From Pyrrhosoma nymphula (lineage: Eukaryota; Arthropoda; Insecta; Odonata; Coenagrionidae): 64,000 nt of DNA. Below the pieces are notes generated by a model. The model saw nothing but the letters and a program-made list of their open reading frames with translations, ran no database searches and had not been told where the DNA came from. Below are positions 1 to 11,759 of this stretch, piece by piece. A program made the position numbers and the translations under genes. The stretch lies in assembly GCA_963573305.1 (NCBI GenBank), contig OY754327.1, positions 59,636,244 to 59,700,243 on the forward strand, in the 5' to 3' direction. Every line of letters starts with the position of its first letter. The first letter of the stretch is position 1.

Positions 1-3000
1 AAACCATATCCCATGGAGGACTAGAGAAGTGTTAAGTGTTACACTTAAAAACTTAAAGAAACTCCTCTAGTTATACCACCAAAACCAATTTCATCCCTTA
101 TGGTTATTTATACACTCACACCGAAATTAACTAGAATTTTCACTCATCGTGAGGCATCCCTTTCGGCCTTTTCCAAAACGATTTGCTTCATTCATTAGAC
201 CACGCCATGGAGTACCCGGTAATCTCATACGTGGCTCAACAACCTCAATGACGAGTACATACGACAGCATTAGCCATCGACTTCACCTGAGTACAGCCGG
301 TTGCTTTCACCACTTCCCCTTTGTCTCGGTAGGTTTTCGCCCGGAGAGGGAAACCACCCCCTAAAACAGAACCGTGCCCGCTCGCTGTCTCACACGTTTC
401 CACCCCCGCTCGCTCACCCCCTCTCCCTCTATCTATCTCTCGTGACGAGTCCCGCCTCCACGTGCCCCCTCCCCCATTCTTCAAGGGAGGTGAGTCGGTG
501 TCCCCCTTTTCCCCCATCGCCTTCCACACCACAGGGGTACCACCCCCCTTTCCTCCACCACCACCGACACAACTGGGCTTCGACAGCACACTCATGCCAG
601 ACCGACCACCCTACCCATCCCCCCTCCACCCCCAGCACTGTGCTACCTCCCGCCTGCTTTCCCTTGACCGTGCAGCGCACAAGACCACCGTGTCAACACT
701 CCCACCTCGATGCAGACGCGCAGAAGGGTGGAAGGAATAGGAAAATTGGGGGAAAACGAAGCTATAGTGGAGCGAGGAGGGTGTGAAAAAACTGGTCAGT
801 AGGATAGCAGTAATAATGGTAGATATTACTGTGGGAGACTGACAGCTGAGTTAAAGTAATTTTCGCCATTAAGCATAGATGAGTAGAACTTTAGGGGAAG
901 GACTCGGGGTAGGTAGGAAAAGTAAGCAGTAGTTTAGGGACAGGCGAAACGAAATCTGAGAGTAATTGTCTCATTAAGGGTAGGAGGGTAATACGATGAT
1001 GTAAGGATTAATCGGAGTACGTGATGAACAGGAACCCGGCGCCGTCATCACCCTTCTCTTAACCGACGTCGCCAAATAGTTCACAGTTTTAACGTCCCGT
1101 CTTACGGCTTTTTATTGCACCTGAAACGCACTCCACATGGCATACGAGTAAGGGAACGGGACTCAACTGAAAAATCTCCGCCACTGCCATGATACGAACT
1201 CCAGCCACCAGGATGGGAGGCCATTGATCTATCCACCACACTAACCCGATCAACCCGTGCCTAAATAGATAGGGTTAAAGGATGGACGTTTTCCTTGGGC
1301 GCGACGACGAGTCCGAATGCCCTCCCTCGAAAAATTGTGTTCCCTTCCTCTCTCGACCCCTTTTTTTCCCAAACAAGTTTAAAAAACACAGGCCCTCAGC
1401 CACCCCTCCTGTCCCTCTGATCCTTTCTCTCTTTCACCCCTTTCTCCCGACTTTCACTACCTACAATGCGTACTTGCAAATATAGCTGGGACTACCATAC
1501 TCCCTCCCTAGGACTCCTAGAACACGGCTTTTGTCAATATTCGGAAGGCCCCCCTTTATCTCCCGAAAAAGAAAGGCTTGAATGAGAGAGTGTGTATCGT
1601 CTGCGGCGCTAGTCGGGAGACAACCGAAGGACGTTTCGTAACACTCCCCGACCATCGGCTTTCATTCAACACCCCTAGAGTTCCGAGGAGAGAACCGCAT
1701 TCGTAAATAATTAAGGCGTCACCTGCCGTAGAAATAATACAGGAGTGAGTGGGGGGGGAGGAACACGGGCCTCGGGCATGACCAACTGAACTTCAAACAC
1801 CGACATAATACTTCTCCGATAACGTAATCGTCTGAAGTCGCTGCGGAGTATCTAACAGGCAAATTTCAGGCAGAAGTTGGGTCTCGTTATTTTTTTTAAC
1901 GGGCCATCCTAGTAAAAAAAAAAAGAGAACTTAAACCTCCGGTCAATTGACCGAACAAGTCATTAAAGATGTGATCCATCAAGCTGAAAAAAATATAAGC
2001 TAAAATATGACGACGGAGATAAAAATCAGGGGAATCATTAGCATTTTAATTAAACGAACGATAGAGCTCGCCTGGATTTGACACTTTAAAAAGAAACGGA
2101 CTGGAGGAGGGTCTCCTCCAACGCCTCCTTCAACAACACATGGGTCTCAAAGCGCTTGGAGAGCTCAGCGCAATCAATCACGCCGAATGAGAAGCAAATA
2201 CGCCCAATCATGCTGATTACAAGAGTGACATACCTCGTTTCCAGGAGAATCACCACCTCTCGTCCGGCCCACGAGTGATCTTCAAAGTTTTTCTACTTCA
2301 AACAAACGACGACGGCCGGCATGCACCGTGCGTAGACCGTGCTCAGCACGACTACATCGCAGGTACACAAAAAAAATACTACGCAAGCGCACGTTCGTCT
2401 GTCTTCTGTCACTCTTCACACACATACACACACTGAACCGCGCGCACTCGGAATGAAGGTCCCTTCAGTAGGTGAGGTGCTCTTCAGGGTCTCGGAGTAT
2501 TAGGGGCACACATCGTCACACATCTAGGCGTACGTCACCGTCGGTCCCCACGAATTCTCTCGCCGAGACATCATCCCTCCTCGTCCCTCACTAGACTAAG
2601 GGGTGTGCGTAGTGTCAGTCACACACACACGGGACTGGGTGGCTCTCCATCTCCCTCGTCGGCTCTACAGCTGCCGGCACTCTCTCGCGCGCGAAACGCG
2701 AGTGGAGGCGCACGAGGCCCGGCGGCAAGACGGACTACTAAATCGCCCGGCGACTATCGATTGCGCCTGGGAGCCCTACTTCCCGCAACGGCCAACAGAT
2801 GACGGGAATTGCGGCGTTGATTCTGAGTAGTGGTCTGCCAGTTTTGGGCCGCGGAAGTGAACCGGTTCTTCAGAGGGGGATCGATTCACAAAGTGCAGTT
2901 AGCGTTATGGAAAAACAGATTCGCCCGTTCCTTCCAATGGGGGAGAGATTAAGCTAGCGACAGTCATGGGGGCTCTTCCTTCGGATCGGAAAAAACGTGG

Positions 3001-3990
3001 CGATGCGTCGGCGCTTCATCATTGGCGGCAAGAGGGAAAGTTTTCATGGTTTTCGATTAAGGGAAAACAGTTGGAATCATCAACGAACGGGTGACGGAGA
3101 AAACCATCTAAACAGTTGTAAGTCGAAGCGCTTCGCACGAAAATTGATTATTTCTCAGTTAGCGAGTGGCAATATTGATGAGAATTCAACTTACGACTTT
3201 GTTGAATAAAAGTTTCCTTCCGAAGTGCCATTAAGTTGAATTTTAAAAGAGAATCAAGTATTTTAGTCTACATTCAAAAACATTATATCCGTAACTTATG
3301 TTTGTACGGAATAAAGCCTTTAACTATATGCGGAATCGTATATATACAATAGAGAAAACAAAAAAACAGCCAAAGCAGAGTGCAATCTGTAATGCTGAAA
3401 CGCTTGCGTAGTTGACCATATTTCATGAGAGGAGCGCCCTTAGTTACGAGGCAAGACGTAAACAAGCCTTAGTTACGATTACGGCCGTAGTGACCAACGT
3501 CGCTGGGGGGGGGGGAGAAAATATCTGCTCGCGTGTAGTTATGCAGACTAGAAGAAAAAGAGCAATTTTGAATAGCAAAGAAAGTGGTGTATTCTTTTGA
3601 TCCAAATAAAGCTAAATCTGCCACTCAAATATATGTCCAAATCGAGGAAAGATGCCAGTTCAAATTTCAGTATTGTTCTAAAATTTTCCAATAAATTACA
3701 AACCGGTCCTTAAGCATACATTTTCATGATTTTTATGTCTATAAACATGGAGTGACTGTAAAAATTGTTTTCCAAAGTAAGATAGGACTAAGATCAAGGA
3801 ATCAAGATTTTAAAAAGACAAACATACCCTTCGCTCCGCACCCTTTAATGGTAGGCATATATAAGGATAGTTTTAGTTATGCAAAAGTGATAATACGTAC
3901 TTCCCCAAAGTCCTGTAGTTGCATACTTTTTACCTCCGTCGTAATATATGGCTCATAAATAACATAATAATGCGTTCTTCCCCAAAGCAT
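1..3990. other. GC-richer unassigned intergenic stretch
   Basis: Pyrimidine-rich sequence at 340-700, CpG-rich sequence at about 2250-2850, mixed sequence elsewhere. Open frames here are short and of biased composition, with no recognisable domain. A homopolymer G run lies near 3506. No gene can be supported. The 2.2-2.9 kb part could be a CpG-rich promoter of a neighbouring gene, but nothing proves it. Confidence 0.4.
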
Positions 3991-4029
3991 AATGTCTTGT
4001 AAACTTTTTACCTCCATCGTAATACTTGC

Positions 4030-4330
4030 CTCACAAATAATATCTAGTTCTCAGACCTCTTCTTATTCCTCGAGTTGAGATTCCCTCTTCAATAAAATTC
4101 ACCCATGTCTTTCTTGGTTTGGTCCCTCCCCAGAATCCAATTATCTAACCATTCAATCCACATTTTTTCATGACCCAATAACTCCACTCCCCGCTTCTAT
4201 TTTTACAGCCGACACCAAATACTCCAAATATTTCATATTAAGCATGCATACATGATTATTCTGGTACACCCAAGATTCACCCGCATAAAATAATGCGTAC
4301 AAGAGTATACATCAAAGTAAAAATGTTTGC
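4030..4330 (-). mobile_element. LINE 3' fragment (C-terminal end of ORF2)
   Basis: Minus-strand translation shows ALFYAGESWVYQNNH followed by MLNMKYL and, after a frame change, KPRKTWVNFIEEGISTRG. This is the typical tail after the reverse transcriptase of Jockey/CR1/RTE-type LINEs. Several stops and frameshifts mark it as dead. Confidence 0.65.
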
Positions 4331-5283
4331 ACTTTCACCGACAACAAATTCAATACACATCGTATCTTTTCCGATTACAGCCGATTACATGACCATGAAC
4401 GTTTTCATACTGATATTGATTAAAATTCAGCGTTCAAATCTAGCACTAGCTTCAACTTAGCTGGGAATTTGTTTTACATTGCGAATTAGCACACATTTAA
4501 GACATTGTAGAGAATCTAGTAATAATAAATTTTAATATTTATAAAATTCGAGTAATTCACAAATATAATAAATGCATACTAATGGATCATGCTCTATGTC
4601 TGATTCTAATTAAGTATAGCAAAATTATATAAGGATCAGCTTTAAATGCATATATTATTAGTAAACCACGTACTAAAAGGGAATTATTAACTTCTGAATG
4701 TGCTCTGCTCTATCACTCTTTAACAGTATTTTACTACAACTACGGGAACCAAGACAGTCCTACATACTTAATAATCCACTTCCAAGTATTAGCCCTCTTA
4801 ACAAATACTCCAAAATTAAATATTCACATTACAACGGAGAATGATAGCGAAAACGGCAGGTGGCACAGAGAAATCGTTTCCTCGGGTAAGTAAATGACAG
4901 GGGAGTCAGAGGAGTTGGTTGGGTTTATATGTAGCATTTTGGTGAAAGGTCTAGGCAGAAAATCTATTCGACGTCAATGCCAAAAATGTCCCATAAGGAC
5001 TACAATTTTTTAGGAAGGGCGAAAGAACTCAAGTTCTTACAGATTTGTGTTCAGTACAGTGAGTGGAGCTTGCGACGCCATTACACTTATCCATTTAGTT
5101 CAACGACTAATTGACGCCTACCGTCAAGAAAGTGGGCTTGATCCACACACCTACCACGCCATGCACTTTCTTGTGTGTCTTCCCCCCCCCCCCGCCTGCC
5201 TACCCTTTTTGACATCCACATTTCAATTGCCTCTTAATTCACACTCAATCTTTAACCACTGTAAACAGATTTCTGCCCCATAG

Positions 5284-5306
5284 AACGGACGCTAAGCGTC
5301 CGCTCT
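5284..5306. repeat. Short GC hairpin
   Basis: A perfect inverted repeat GAACGGACGCTAAGCGTCCG around AGCGGACGC-like arms just downstream of a C-rich tract. It may be a chance hairpin at the edge of the LINE fragment. Confidence 0.35.
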
Positions 5307-5379
5307 TTATCCGCCTTTTTTCATCACCTTCACAAAATGTCTCCACCATTAGTTCTCTACAAATAAGAAACAACTCCAT

Positions 5380-5640
5380 CGCTAATGCAGTTCTCCTCCT
5401 CATACAATCGCTTCTATACTCAGTTTCCTCTTAGGTATGTTCAATACAAGTAATTCCTATGTCCTACCTGCTCTAGATAGTGCCCTCCAAATAATACGAT
5501 AGGACTCGCCTTCTTCGTCAAAGAAAACCTCACTACTTCATTTTTCTCCATATTTATCTGTTTCCCAAGTTTCCGCACTTATTTTCTAATGCATCAATCA
5601 ATCACAACAATCCTTTGGATGACTGACTACCTAAAGCCTG
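5380..5640 (-). mobile_element. LINE reverse transcriptase fragment
   Basis: Minus-strand translation gives a stretch like GKQINMEKNEVVRFS. This matches the segment just after the YADD box in LINE reverse transcriptases (usually KINxxKTEVMxxS). Short and broken. It probably belongs to the same dead copy as the tail at about 4.0-4.3 kb. Confidence 0.6.
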
Positions 5641-5659
5641 ATCATCAGCAAATCTAGCC

Positions 5660-6970
5660 GACTAGCAGCTGTCTCTGACTTCCATTTTTTCATTTCATTC
5701 CTACCATGCCTCTCCTATCATTTTATCTGGGAAAAAATGCTGTGACCCAATCAACATTGGCTTATGTTCGCGTACTTGCACTTTTACCAAATGACGTCAC
5801 CGAAACGTGAGACTAAAACTAAGGCTGTAGGTGAGCACAATAAAAACTTGACGAGTAACCAGTTGATCAAACTTCGCTCGGTACATATAAACAGCGAACG
5901 CCTTTTTGCGGTAACCTGACTGAGGAACAGATTCTGCGATGACCTTTCATCTTTCTCCGACCATTTGAATTATTTTGCATGGGTAGTCATACCAGGAACA
6001 AGTATCACTTCTTCCGTAACTACATCTTCAGGGGCGCTGGAGTACACAAGACCATCCACCATGTCAAGGCTGGGGAGGGACTCAAAGTACATACATATGA
6101 AAACCTCTAGTCATAGATAGGAAGAGTTAATCCCTCGTAGGTCGATGGTGAATTTAATAAACCACATATATTCAATGCCTCAAGGAGTGTGCTGATAATC
6201 TCACAAGGCCTCACTCACTAGTAGTGCCACCTTATGAAGTGAACTTGTTTTTTCCCACTTGGAGACATCCTCTAAGTTGCCGTCTATTATGAGCGAAATG
6301 GTTGTTTTTCCTAAAGCTCTATATTATAAAAATATGGACAAAGTTTTTCATCGACCGATGCCGACAACCGAGGCAATTTGAGAAGATATGTAGCATTATA
6401 ACATTGTAGTATTATATAAACCATCACAATTGATGGCATAGCATGGCTCAAACTCACTAGAATGCTTGGAAATAAATCTTTTCCCGTATAAACATAACAA
6501 ACTCACTATCTTCCCCATGTCCTAGATAGGTCTGTTTCGGTTGCGTTGCCCGTACTTTCCCAATCTAGAAAATTATTTGTTTCCTACCACTGACAATTCT
6601 GTGACCCTATTGGTCATAAAGACCGAGAATTTTTTCATGTTGTGCCCGATGAATGGTTACATAGTGTAAACGATTAGCTGTAGGGATTAAGTTAACATTT
6701 CTGGAAATAAACACTTGGTCGTAAAGGAGGATTGGATAGCAGTGGAGGATGAGGGGAGGGAGACGGAGAGGCTTGAAAAAAATATCTCAGAAAGATCCGT
6801 GACGTGAAATCATTAGAATTTATAGGTCGAATTAGTAATCAAAAAATATTTGGTTAACCCGCCACCATGGTTTAGAAGTAAAAATTTTAGAATTAAATTG
6901 ACCGAAGACACATCAACAAAGAGGATGGAGCTGGTGAGGGGGATTCATAGCAAATTCATAAAGCACAGAA
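5660..6970. other. Unassigned intergenic sequence
   Basis: No coding or repeat structure recognised on either strand. Confidence 0.4.
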
Positions 6971-6972
6971 GT

Positions 6973-7132
6973 GCGATATTCCACAGGAGAAAAATCATTC
7001 GCCTTGATCGGGATTCGAACCCGGATCCCTCGATTTCGTGCCGAGTGCTTTAACCAGTTAAGTTACCGAGGCGTCCTTCTCTACTGTGGATTATTTGGTG
7101 GATTTATAGGAGCATGGAGGTCAGGACTGCTA
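6973..7132 (-). mobile_element. tRNA-derived SINE, left member of a head-to-head pair
   Basis: On the minus strand: a tRNA-like head with a B box (GGTTCGAATCCC) and an A-box-like TAACTTAACTGG (TAGCTTAACTGG in the 62-kb copy), plus GCCGAGTGC-type complement. The body ends near CACTTCTGTG, with upstream sequence shared with the copy at 62.2 kb. The head is too degenerate and extended to be a working tRNA gene. Confidence 0.75.
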
Positions 7133-7147
7133 GACATATGATATCAT

Positions 7148-7275
7148 AGCAGTCCATGCTCCTATAAAGCCACCAAATAATCCACAGGAGAGAAGGATGC
7201 CTCGGTAGCTTAACTGGTTAAAGCACTCGGCGCTAAATCGAGGGATCCAGGTTACTACCCCGGCTAGTCCCGGTT
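7148..7275 (+). mobile_element. tRNA-derived SINE, right member of a head-to-head pair
   Basis: Plus-strand copy of the same family: CTCGGTAGCTTAACTGG (A box), AAGCACTCGGC, and GGGATCCAGGTTACTACC (a damaged B box). With the left copy it forms a long inverted repeat centred near 7140. Confidence 0.72.
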
Positions 7276-7299
7276 TCCTCAAAATTAAATCCATAAAGC

Positions 7300-8214
7300 A
7301 ATGATTAGAGAGAACGTAAAATGAAGTGCTGCGTCATATGGTTCTGACACTCACAATCAGTCTTGGAAAGCAGAAGTTGTGTGGAGACCGGAGGTTTTTT
7401 TGGATGTAGATTTTGACGAGGAACGTAGAAGGTGTGCTGGGTAGACAGGCAGACAACCGAGTAAGTGTTTGGTGGGGAGCCAAAGTAAATCGATGACGGA
7501 AATTCAGAGGAGACAGAAAAAATGGATTGAGAGAGAATCAGAAGAGGCGGCATTTTGAAGAGAGTGAAAGAGTTGAGAATGTTCGCTGAACTGCTGAGAG
7601 GGATAGGAAATAATAGGAATATTGGTCGAAAAACGGAGAGGTAGAAGTTGTCTTAGCGCAACGACTTAGGAAATTCGCAAATCTGATTTCCTGATAAAGA
7701 CTGATTTTCATGAATGAGAGGTGTCATAAAATGTCATCTATTCAGCAAATGCCACGGATTGCCACATGACAGCAAATGCCATGACAAGGATTGCGGTCTT
7801 CCTCTCATGATGCAGAGGTCCGCAAGAGGGATTGTATTAATCCTCTTCTCTGGATACTTCTCTGGACTAATTAGATCCTCTCTTCTAGATACTAGTTAAA
7901 AATAGGTATTTTCAAATTCTTCCCCTACACCTACAAAGCTTCCTCCGCCAAAGAATTAATTGTATGGTTGAATGTTATCGAACGTCTATCGTGATTTTTT
8001 TTTAATTTCTACAGTCGAAGCTTGAGCTACCTTCCATCTAGAAAATTAACTCCTTCAACAAAATCCCAAAATCACGTGATCCTGGCCTTGATTTGACCTC
8101 GTTTCGCAATGAGCTACCTCTTCTTGTCCTTTATTTTAAGATAAAGGGGACGCCTAACGATAAGGTTTGGGTGCGATGTAAAAGGAAGATAATGAGTAAG
8201 CAAGAGGAAAAGAA
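7300..8214. other. Unassigned intergenic sequence
   Basis: Short open frames without recognisable domains. Nothing further supported. Confidence 0.4.
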
Positions 8215-8414
8215 ACTGATGAATTCTTCTCAGGCTTCTCACTGGATTAGGTTCTCCATGTTGGCCGACGTTGTCATAGGAGACTTGCCTGGTATCTTGT
8301 TACAAGGAGAACACGAATTCACAGCCCTGAAGATGACAGGAAAGTCTCCTGTCGAATCGTCGACCTGCATGGAGAACCGAACCCGGTGGGAAGCCCGAGA
8401 AAAATTCATCAGTA
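8215..8414. repeat. Imperfect 200-bp foldback repeat
   Basis: The first half (from ACTGATGAATTCTTCTCAGG) is an imperfect reverse complement of the second half (ending at AAAAATTCATCAGT). Both arms share GGTTCTCCATG and AGGAGACTT blocks. It would form a long hairpin. No TSD was identified. Confidence 0.7.
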
Positions 8415-9090
8415 TCATTCGCCGGGAAAGCCTGAAATCTTCAATCAAGAGGAAATGACATTGAAATGAACCACATTCACTGCTTACCTTTGAGCAAGGA
8501 TAAGTGCTTGACCAGCATAGCACTGGAATCCCGGTTATGGTGTTGATTGCAGGGTTGAGGTGGTGCCACGGGAATAATGGATTCTCTGATAACGAATGAT
8601 GGAGAGGAGGCGAGACTCGGAGGAATCCACGATGAAGTGAGTCACCGGCTGGAAGAGAAAGGACGCAAATGACGGTGAGCAAGCGAAATAAAATGAGATC
8701 CGAGTGAATTATTACGACACAAAATAAATACCTTCTAATACTATGGCTAATACCAATGCAATTGAAGCGTGGGCATTTACTACTGGGGAGCGGTTCGTTT
8801 CTTGTGCGTTTCACCATGGAAAAATTCCACAAATTCAAGCCTAAAACTATTAATCAGAGTGAATTGCCTCGTTTCCTTCATTTTTATTTTTCATAACACT
8901 GGGTAACACGACCCACAAGTAGCACACAAAAGTTAAAAAAAGATTGAGAAACTTAAGGAAACAATTATAGAGGAAGAACAAGAATGAAATACATCAAGCA
9001 CGTCATGACGTACATGAAGGACGTCAAAATAAATAACTATGTAGGAATGAAGCGATTGGCAGAGAGGAGAGTGGAGTAGAGACCTAAAAA

Positions 9091-9093
<3 letters not shown>

Positions 9094-9129
<36 letters not shown>
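9094..9129. repeat. (TA)n microsatellite
   Basis: About 18 TA units flanked by AAAAAG and CTTTTT, so the flanks extend the palindrome. Followed directly by a hammerhead-like motif. Confidence 0.95.
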
Positions 9130-9130
<1 letters not shown>

Positions 9131-9141
9131 TTTTTCTCCAG

Positions 9142-9172
9142 CTGACGAAGGGCTTGAATGCCCGAAACGTTC
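9142..9172 (+). ncRNA. Hammerhead-like motif 1 (Penelope-type 3' sequence)
   Basis: CTGACGA, then a hairpin GGGC-TTGAAT-GCCC, then GAAACGT. The order matches a hammerhead core (CUGANGA, stem II, GAAA), with one extra A before stem II. Stems I and III are weak or absent in the flanks. Such motifs are known in Penelope-like retroelements. Activity is doubtful. Confidence 0.45.
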
Positions 9173-9228
9173 CTTGTAAGTCCTCTCTTTTTACTTTTCT
9201 TTCCCCACCCCCTGTCCAGTGTATTTTT

Positions 9229-9231
<3 letters not shown>

Positions 9232-9287
<56 letters not shown>
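9232..9287. repeat. (AT)n microsatellite
   Basis: About 27 uninterrupted AT units. It forms the boundary of the inverted-repeat arm that follows. Confidence 0.95.
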
Positions 9288-9288
<1 letters not shown>

Positions 9289-9291
9289 TTT

Positions 9292-9420
9292 TGAAGTTTT
9301 CGCCAATTGGCCACAAATATATAAATTAAAACTTACAGGAGGTAGGAGAAAGAGAAAAAGATAAAGAATTCGTTCTTAGTTCTTAAGGGAACGTTTCGGA
9401 CCGGTTGGTCCTTCGTCAGC
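9292..9420 (-). repeat. Inverted-repeat arm A, with hammerhead-like motif 2
   Basis: About 130 bp whose reverse complement recurs at 10015-10138: CGCCAATTGGCCACAAATAT, CTTACAGGAGGTAGGAGA and AAAGAATTCGTTCTTA blocks. Its minus strand (9391-9420) carries CTGACGA, hairpin GGACC-AACC-GGTCC, GAAACGT. Probably the 3' end of a Penelope-like element. Confidence 0.7.
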
Positions 9421-10014
9421 TTTAGAAGCAAAGATTATAATACACAGAGATACACAGGTTTAGAAGTGAGCAGTTAGTACTGCCCTGGGGAAGGGGAGGT
9501 AGGGGAGGAAATGAAGGAGGGGAGGGGAACTAGGAGGGGAGGGGAACTAAGAGGGAACAATGTTGCACCTGGCTGTTTTCGGATGGGAGAAGTTTCAAGC
9601 AGGGAGAATTATAACATTGTTGCAATACTGAGGGCACTAAATATTGAGGGTCAGTGACTAAGGGAGGGGAGAAATGGAGTGTGGGGAGGGGAACTGGAAG
9701 GGGTATTCAGTGTGACAATGTTGTGTCAGCTAATCAAAGGAAAATTTTGAAGTAGGGAGGAGTTCTTGAAGAGTGAGAAATGCAACAGTGTTGCAAGGCA
9801 GAGGAAAATTATAATTGTGACAATAGGGGACAGAGGTATTGATTGCATGGGATTAATGCAATACATTGATTCCGGGTGGGGAAAAATCTTTACAAAACCA
9901 GATCACGGACATCTCAGCATTTCTCAGCTGTGTGTTCGAAGTATTGGCGGGAAGGGCATTGAGGACGGAAAGAGAAAAGCATGAGTCGAATTGGAGTCCA
10001 TATATATATATATA

Positions 10015-10138
10015 GAGCTGACGAAGGACCAACTGGTTCGAAACGTTCCCGTAAGAACGAATTCTTTATCTTTTCCTCTTTCTCCTACCTCCTGTAAGTT
10101 TGAATTTATATATTTGTGGCCAATTGGCGAAAACTTCC
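10015..10138 (+). repeat. Inverted-repeat arm B, with hammerhead-like motif 3
   Basis: Plus-strand partner of the arm at 9292-9420. Motif at 10018-10046: CTGACGA, GGACC-AACT-GGTTC with one G-U pair, GAAACGT. The stem-II change relative to arm A keeps pairing, which is compatible with RNA-level constraint but is a single observation. Confidence 0.65.
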
Positions 10139-10142
10139 AAAG

Positions 10143-10143
<1 letters not shown>

Positions 10144-10199
<56 letters not shown>
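10144..10199. repeat. (AT)n microsatellite with palindromic flanks
   Basis: About 28 AT units set between CTTCCAAAGAT and ATCTTTGGAAG, so the whole block is one palindrome. Confidence 0.95.
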
Positions 10200-10200
<1 letters not shown>

Positions 10201-10559
10201 CTTTGGAAGCTACGGAGCTTTCCGGTGAAAAGATGCTTCATTAAGCTACCTGCTCCCATCGGTATTCTCTACCATGGAAGCTACCGGAGAAAGAGCTAGC
10301 AGAAGCTACCGGAGGCATATTAGGCTCCCACCCGTATTCTGTAAATGTCACAAAGATACTTCTGTAGCCCCAGTAAGCTCCCACGGTAGCCTGTGGGATC
10401 CTGTGGTCTCCACGTCGTTCATGGTGCCTTTCAGTACAGTTTCGTTAAGTATGGTTGGCAGATTTCAATATATTTGAAGTTAATCCATGATGTCTTCAAG
10501 CGTTTTCCCACGCGCCGTGCAGAATTTACACGTTTTACTGAAAGTGATGAATTTACTCT

Positions 10560-11737
10560 CAAATTTTGCAATTGACGATGGCTTGAGAATGGTCCCGTGT
10601 GTGCAAGAGTCATTACAATACTCAAGAATTTGAAGACCTACTTTCCCACTATGAAGGATATGCCTGCAACATGGTCGATTAGGAAGGTGAAAGAGTGCTT
10701 TGCTGACCCTCTTCTGCTGGCAAAACTTCATTTCTTTGCGACAATAGCATCACATTTTGAGCCATTTCTCAAAGCGTATCAGACGCTGAAACCAGTCATT
10801 CCATTTCTTCATGGTGACATTGAGGATCTTATCCGAGAGGTGTACGGGCGGTTTGTGAAGCCAGACGTCCTAAACAAAGCGAAGACAGTCTACAAGCTGA
10901 TCAATATTAATGTAGATGATGTTGCGAATGGTTTGAAACTGTCCCAGATCAATATTGGTGTGGGGGCAACCTTTGCTCTCCGTGATGCAAGAGTGAAGGA
11001 CATCGAAGAGGACAAATTTAGGTTGGAATGTAAGAAGTGTTTGGTCTCCAATGAGAAGAAAATAGTTGAGAGAAGCCCAATTAAGTACAAATTTACCAAA
11101 GCAGCATCATGTCTGGATCCTAACAAAATTCCTAAAAAACCTGAGTAGTGTAAAACTGACATGGATTCTTTTCGTAGGGTTCTCGTGTCTGCAAACCACA
11201 TGACCACTCTGCAAGCAGACCACGCTGGTATCCAGTTCAAAAGGTTTGTATCCCAGGTGGATAAAGTACAGCTCACGGGCTTTAATAGGGATATGGATAG
11301 ACTGGACTCATTCTATGCAAGCCAACTTAACAAACAAGAGGACTTAAAGGATTGTTGGGCAGCTGTTTAAATTATCCTGCTGTTCTCGCACGGTAACGCC
11401 TTTGTCGAGAGTGGGTTCTCTGTGAACAAAGACATGTTAGTTGAGAACCTACATGAAAACTCTCTCATTCCTCTGAGAAGAGTTTGGAATGGGATTTTTC
11501 ATGCGGGAGGCAGTGTAAGTTGATCGGAAGTTGATTAGATATGTGCGTGGAGCAAGCGCCAAGTACAGAGATGTGCTTCGGAAGAGGCGAGAAACTGAAA
11601 TGGCGAAGAAGAGTAGATTACAGAGAGAAGAAGAGAAAAGGAAGGAAAATGAGCTAGATAAGTTAAAAGCAGAGAATCAAACCCTGAAAACAAAACAGGA
11701 AGAAGTAGAGAAAAAAATTAAGAAGATGAAGAAATGA
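10560..11737 (+). pseudogene. hAT-superfamily transposase remnant
   Basis: An open 183-codon part (10597-11148) contains FFATIASHFEPFL and VIPFLHGDI, matching central parts of hAT-like (ZMYM/GTF2I-repeat-type) transposases. A second piece at 11161-11370 (FRRVLVSANHMT) and then SHGNAFVESGFSVNKDMLVEN, in shifted frames, match the hAT C-terminal dimerisation region. It ends in a Lys/Glu-rich coiled coil (11531-11737). Stops and frameshifts separate the parts, so it is dead. A hAT-like end at 12861-12874 may be its right terminus. Confidence 0.7.
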
Positions 11738-11759
11738 AAATCTTAGCTTTTTTTAGTGT

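Noticed and set aside
301..786. 161-codon open frame
   Set aside because: Proline/serine/histidine-rich translation of a pyrimidine-rich tract, with an equally long frame on the other strand. No domain.
7005..7076. Functional tRNA genes at 7.0, 7.2, 57.9 and 62.3 kb
   Set aside because: All have shared non-tRNA flanks, altered stems and several copies, so they are SINE heads rather than tRNA genes.
8239..8838. 199-codon minus-strand open frame
   Set aside because: Overlaps the foldback repeat and shows no domain or splice support.
9037..9306. Open frames with long Tyr-Ile runs at 9.0-10.3 kb
   Set aside because: Translations of (AT)n microsatellites.
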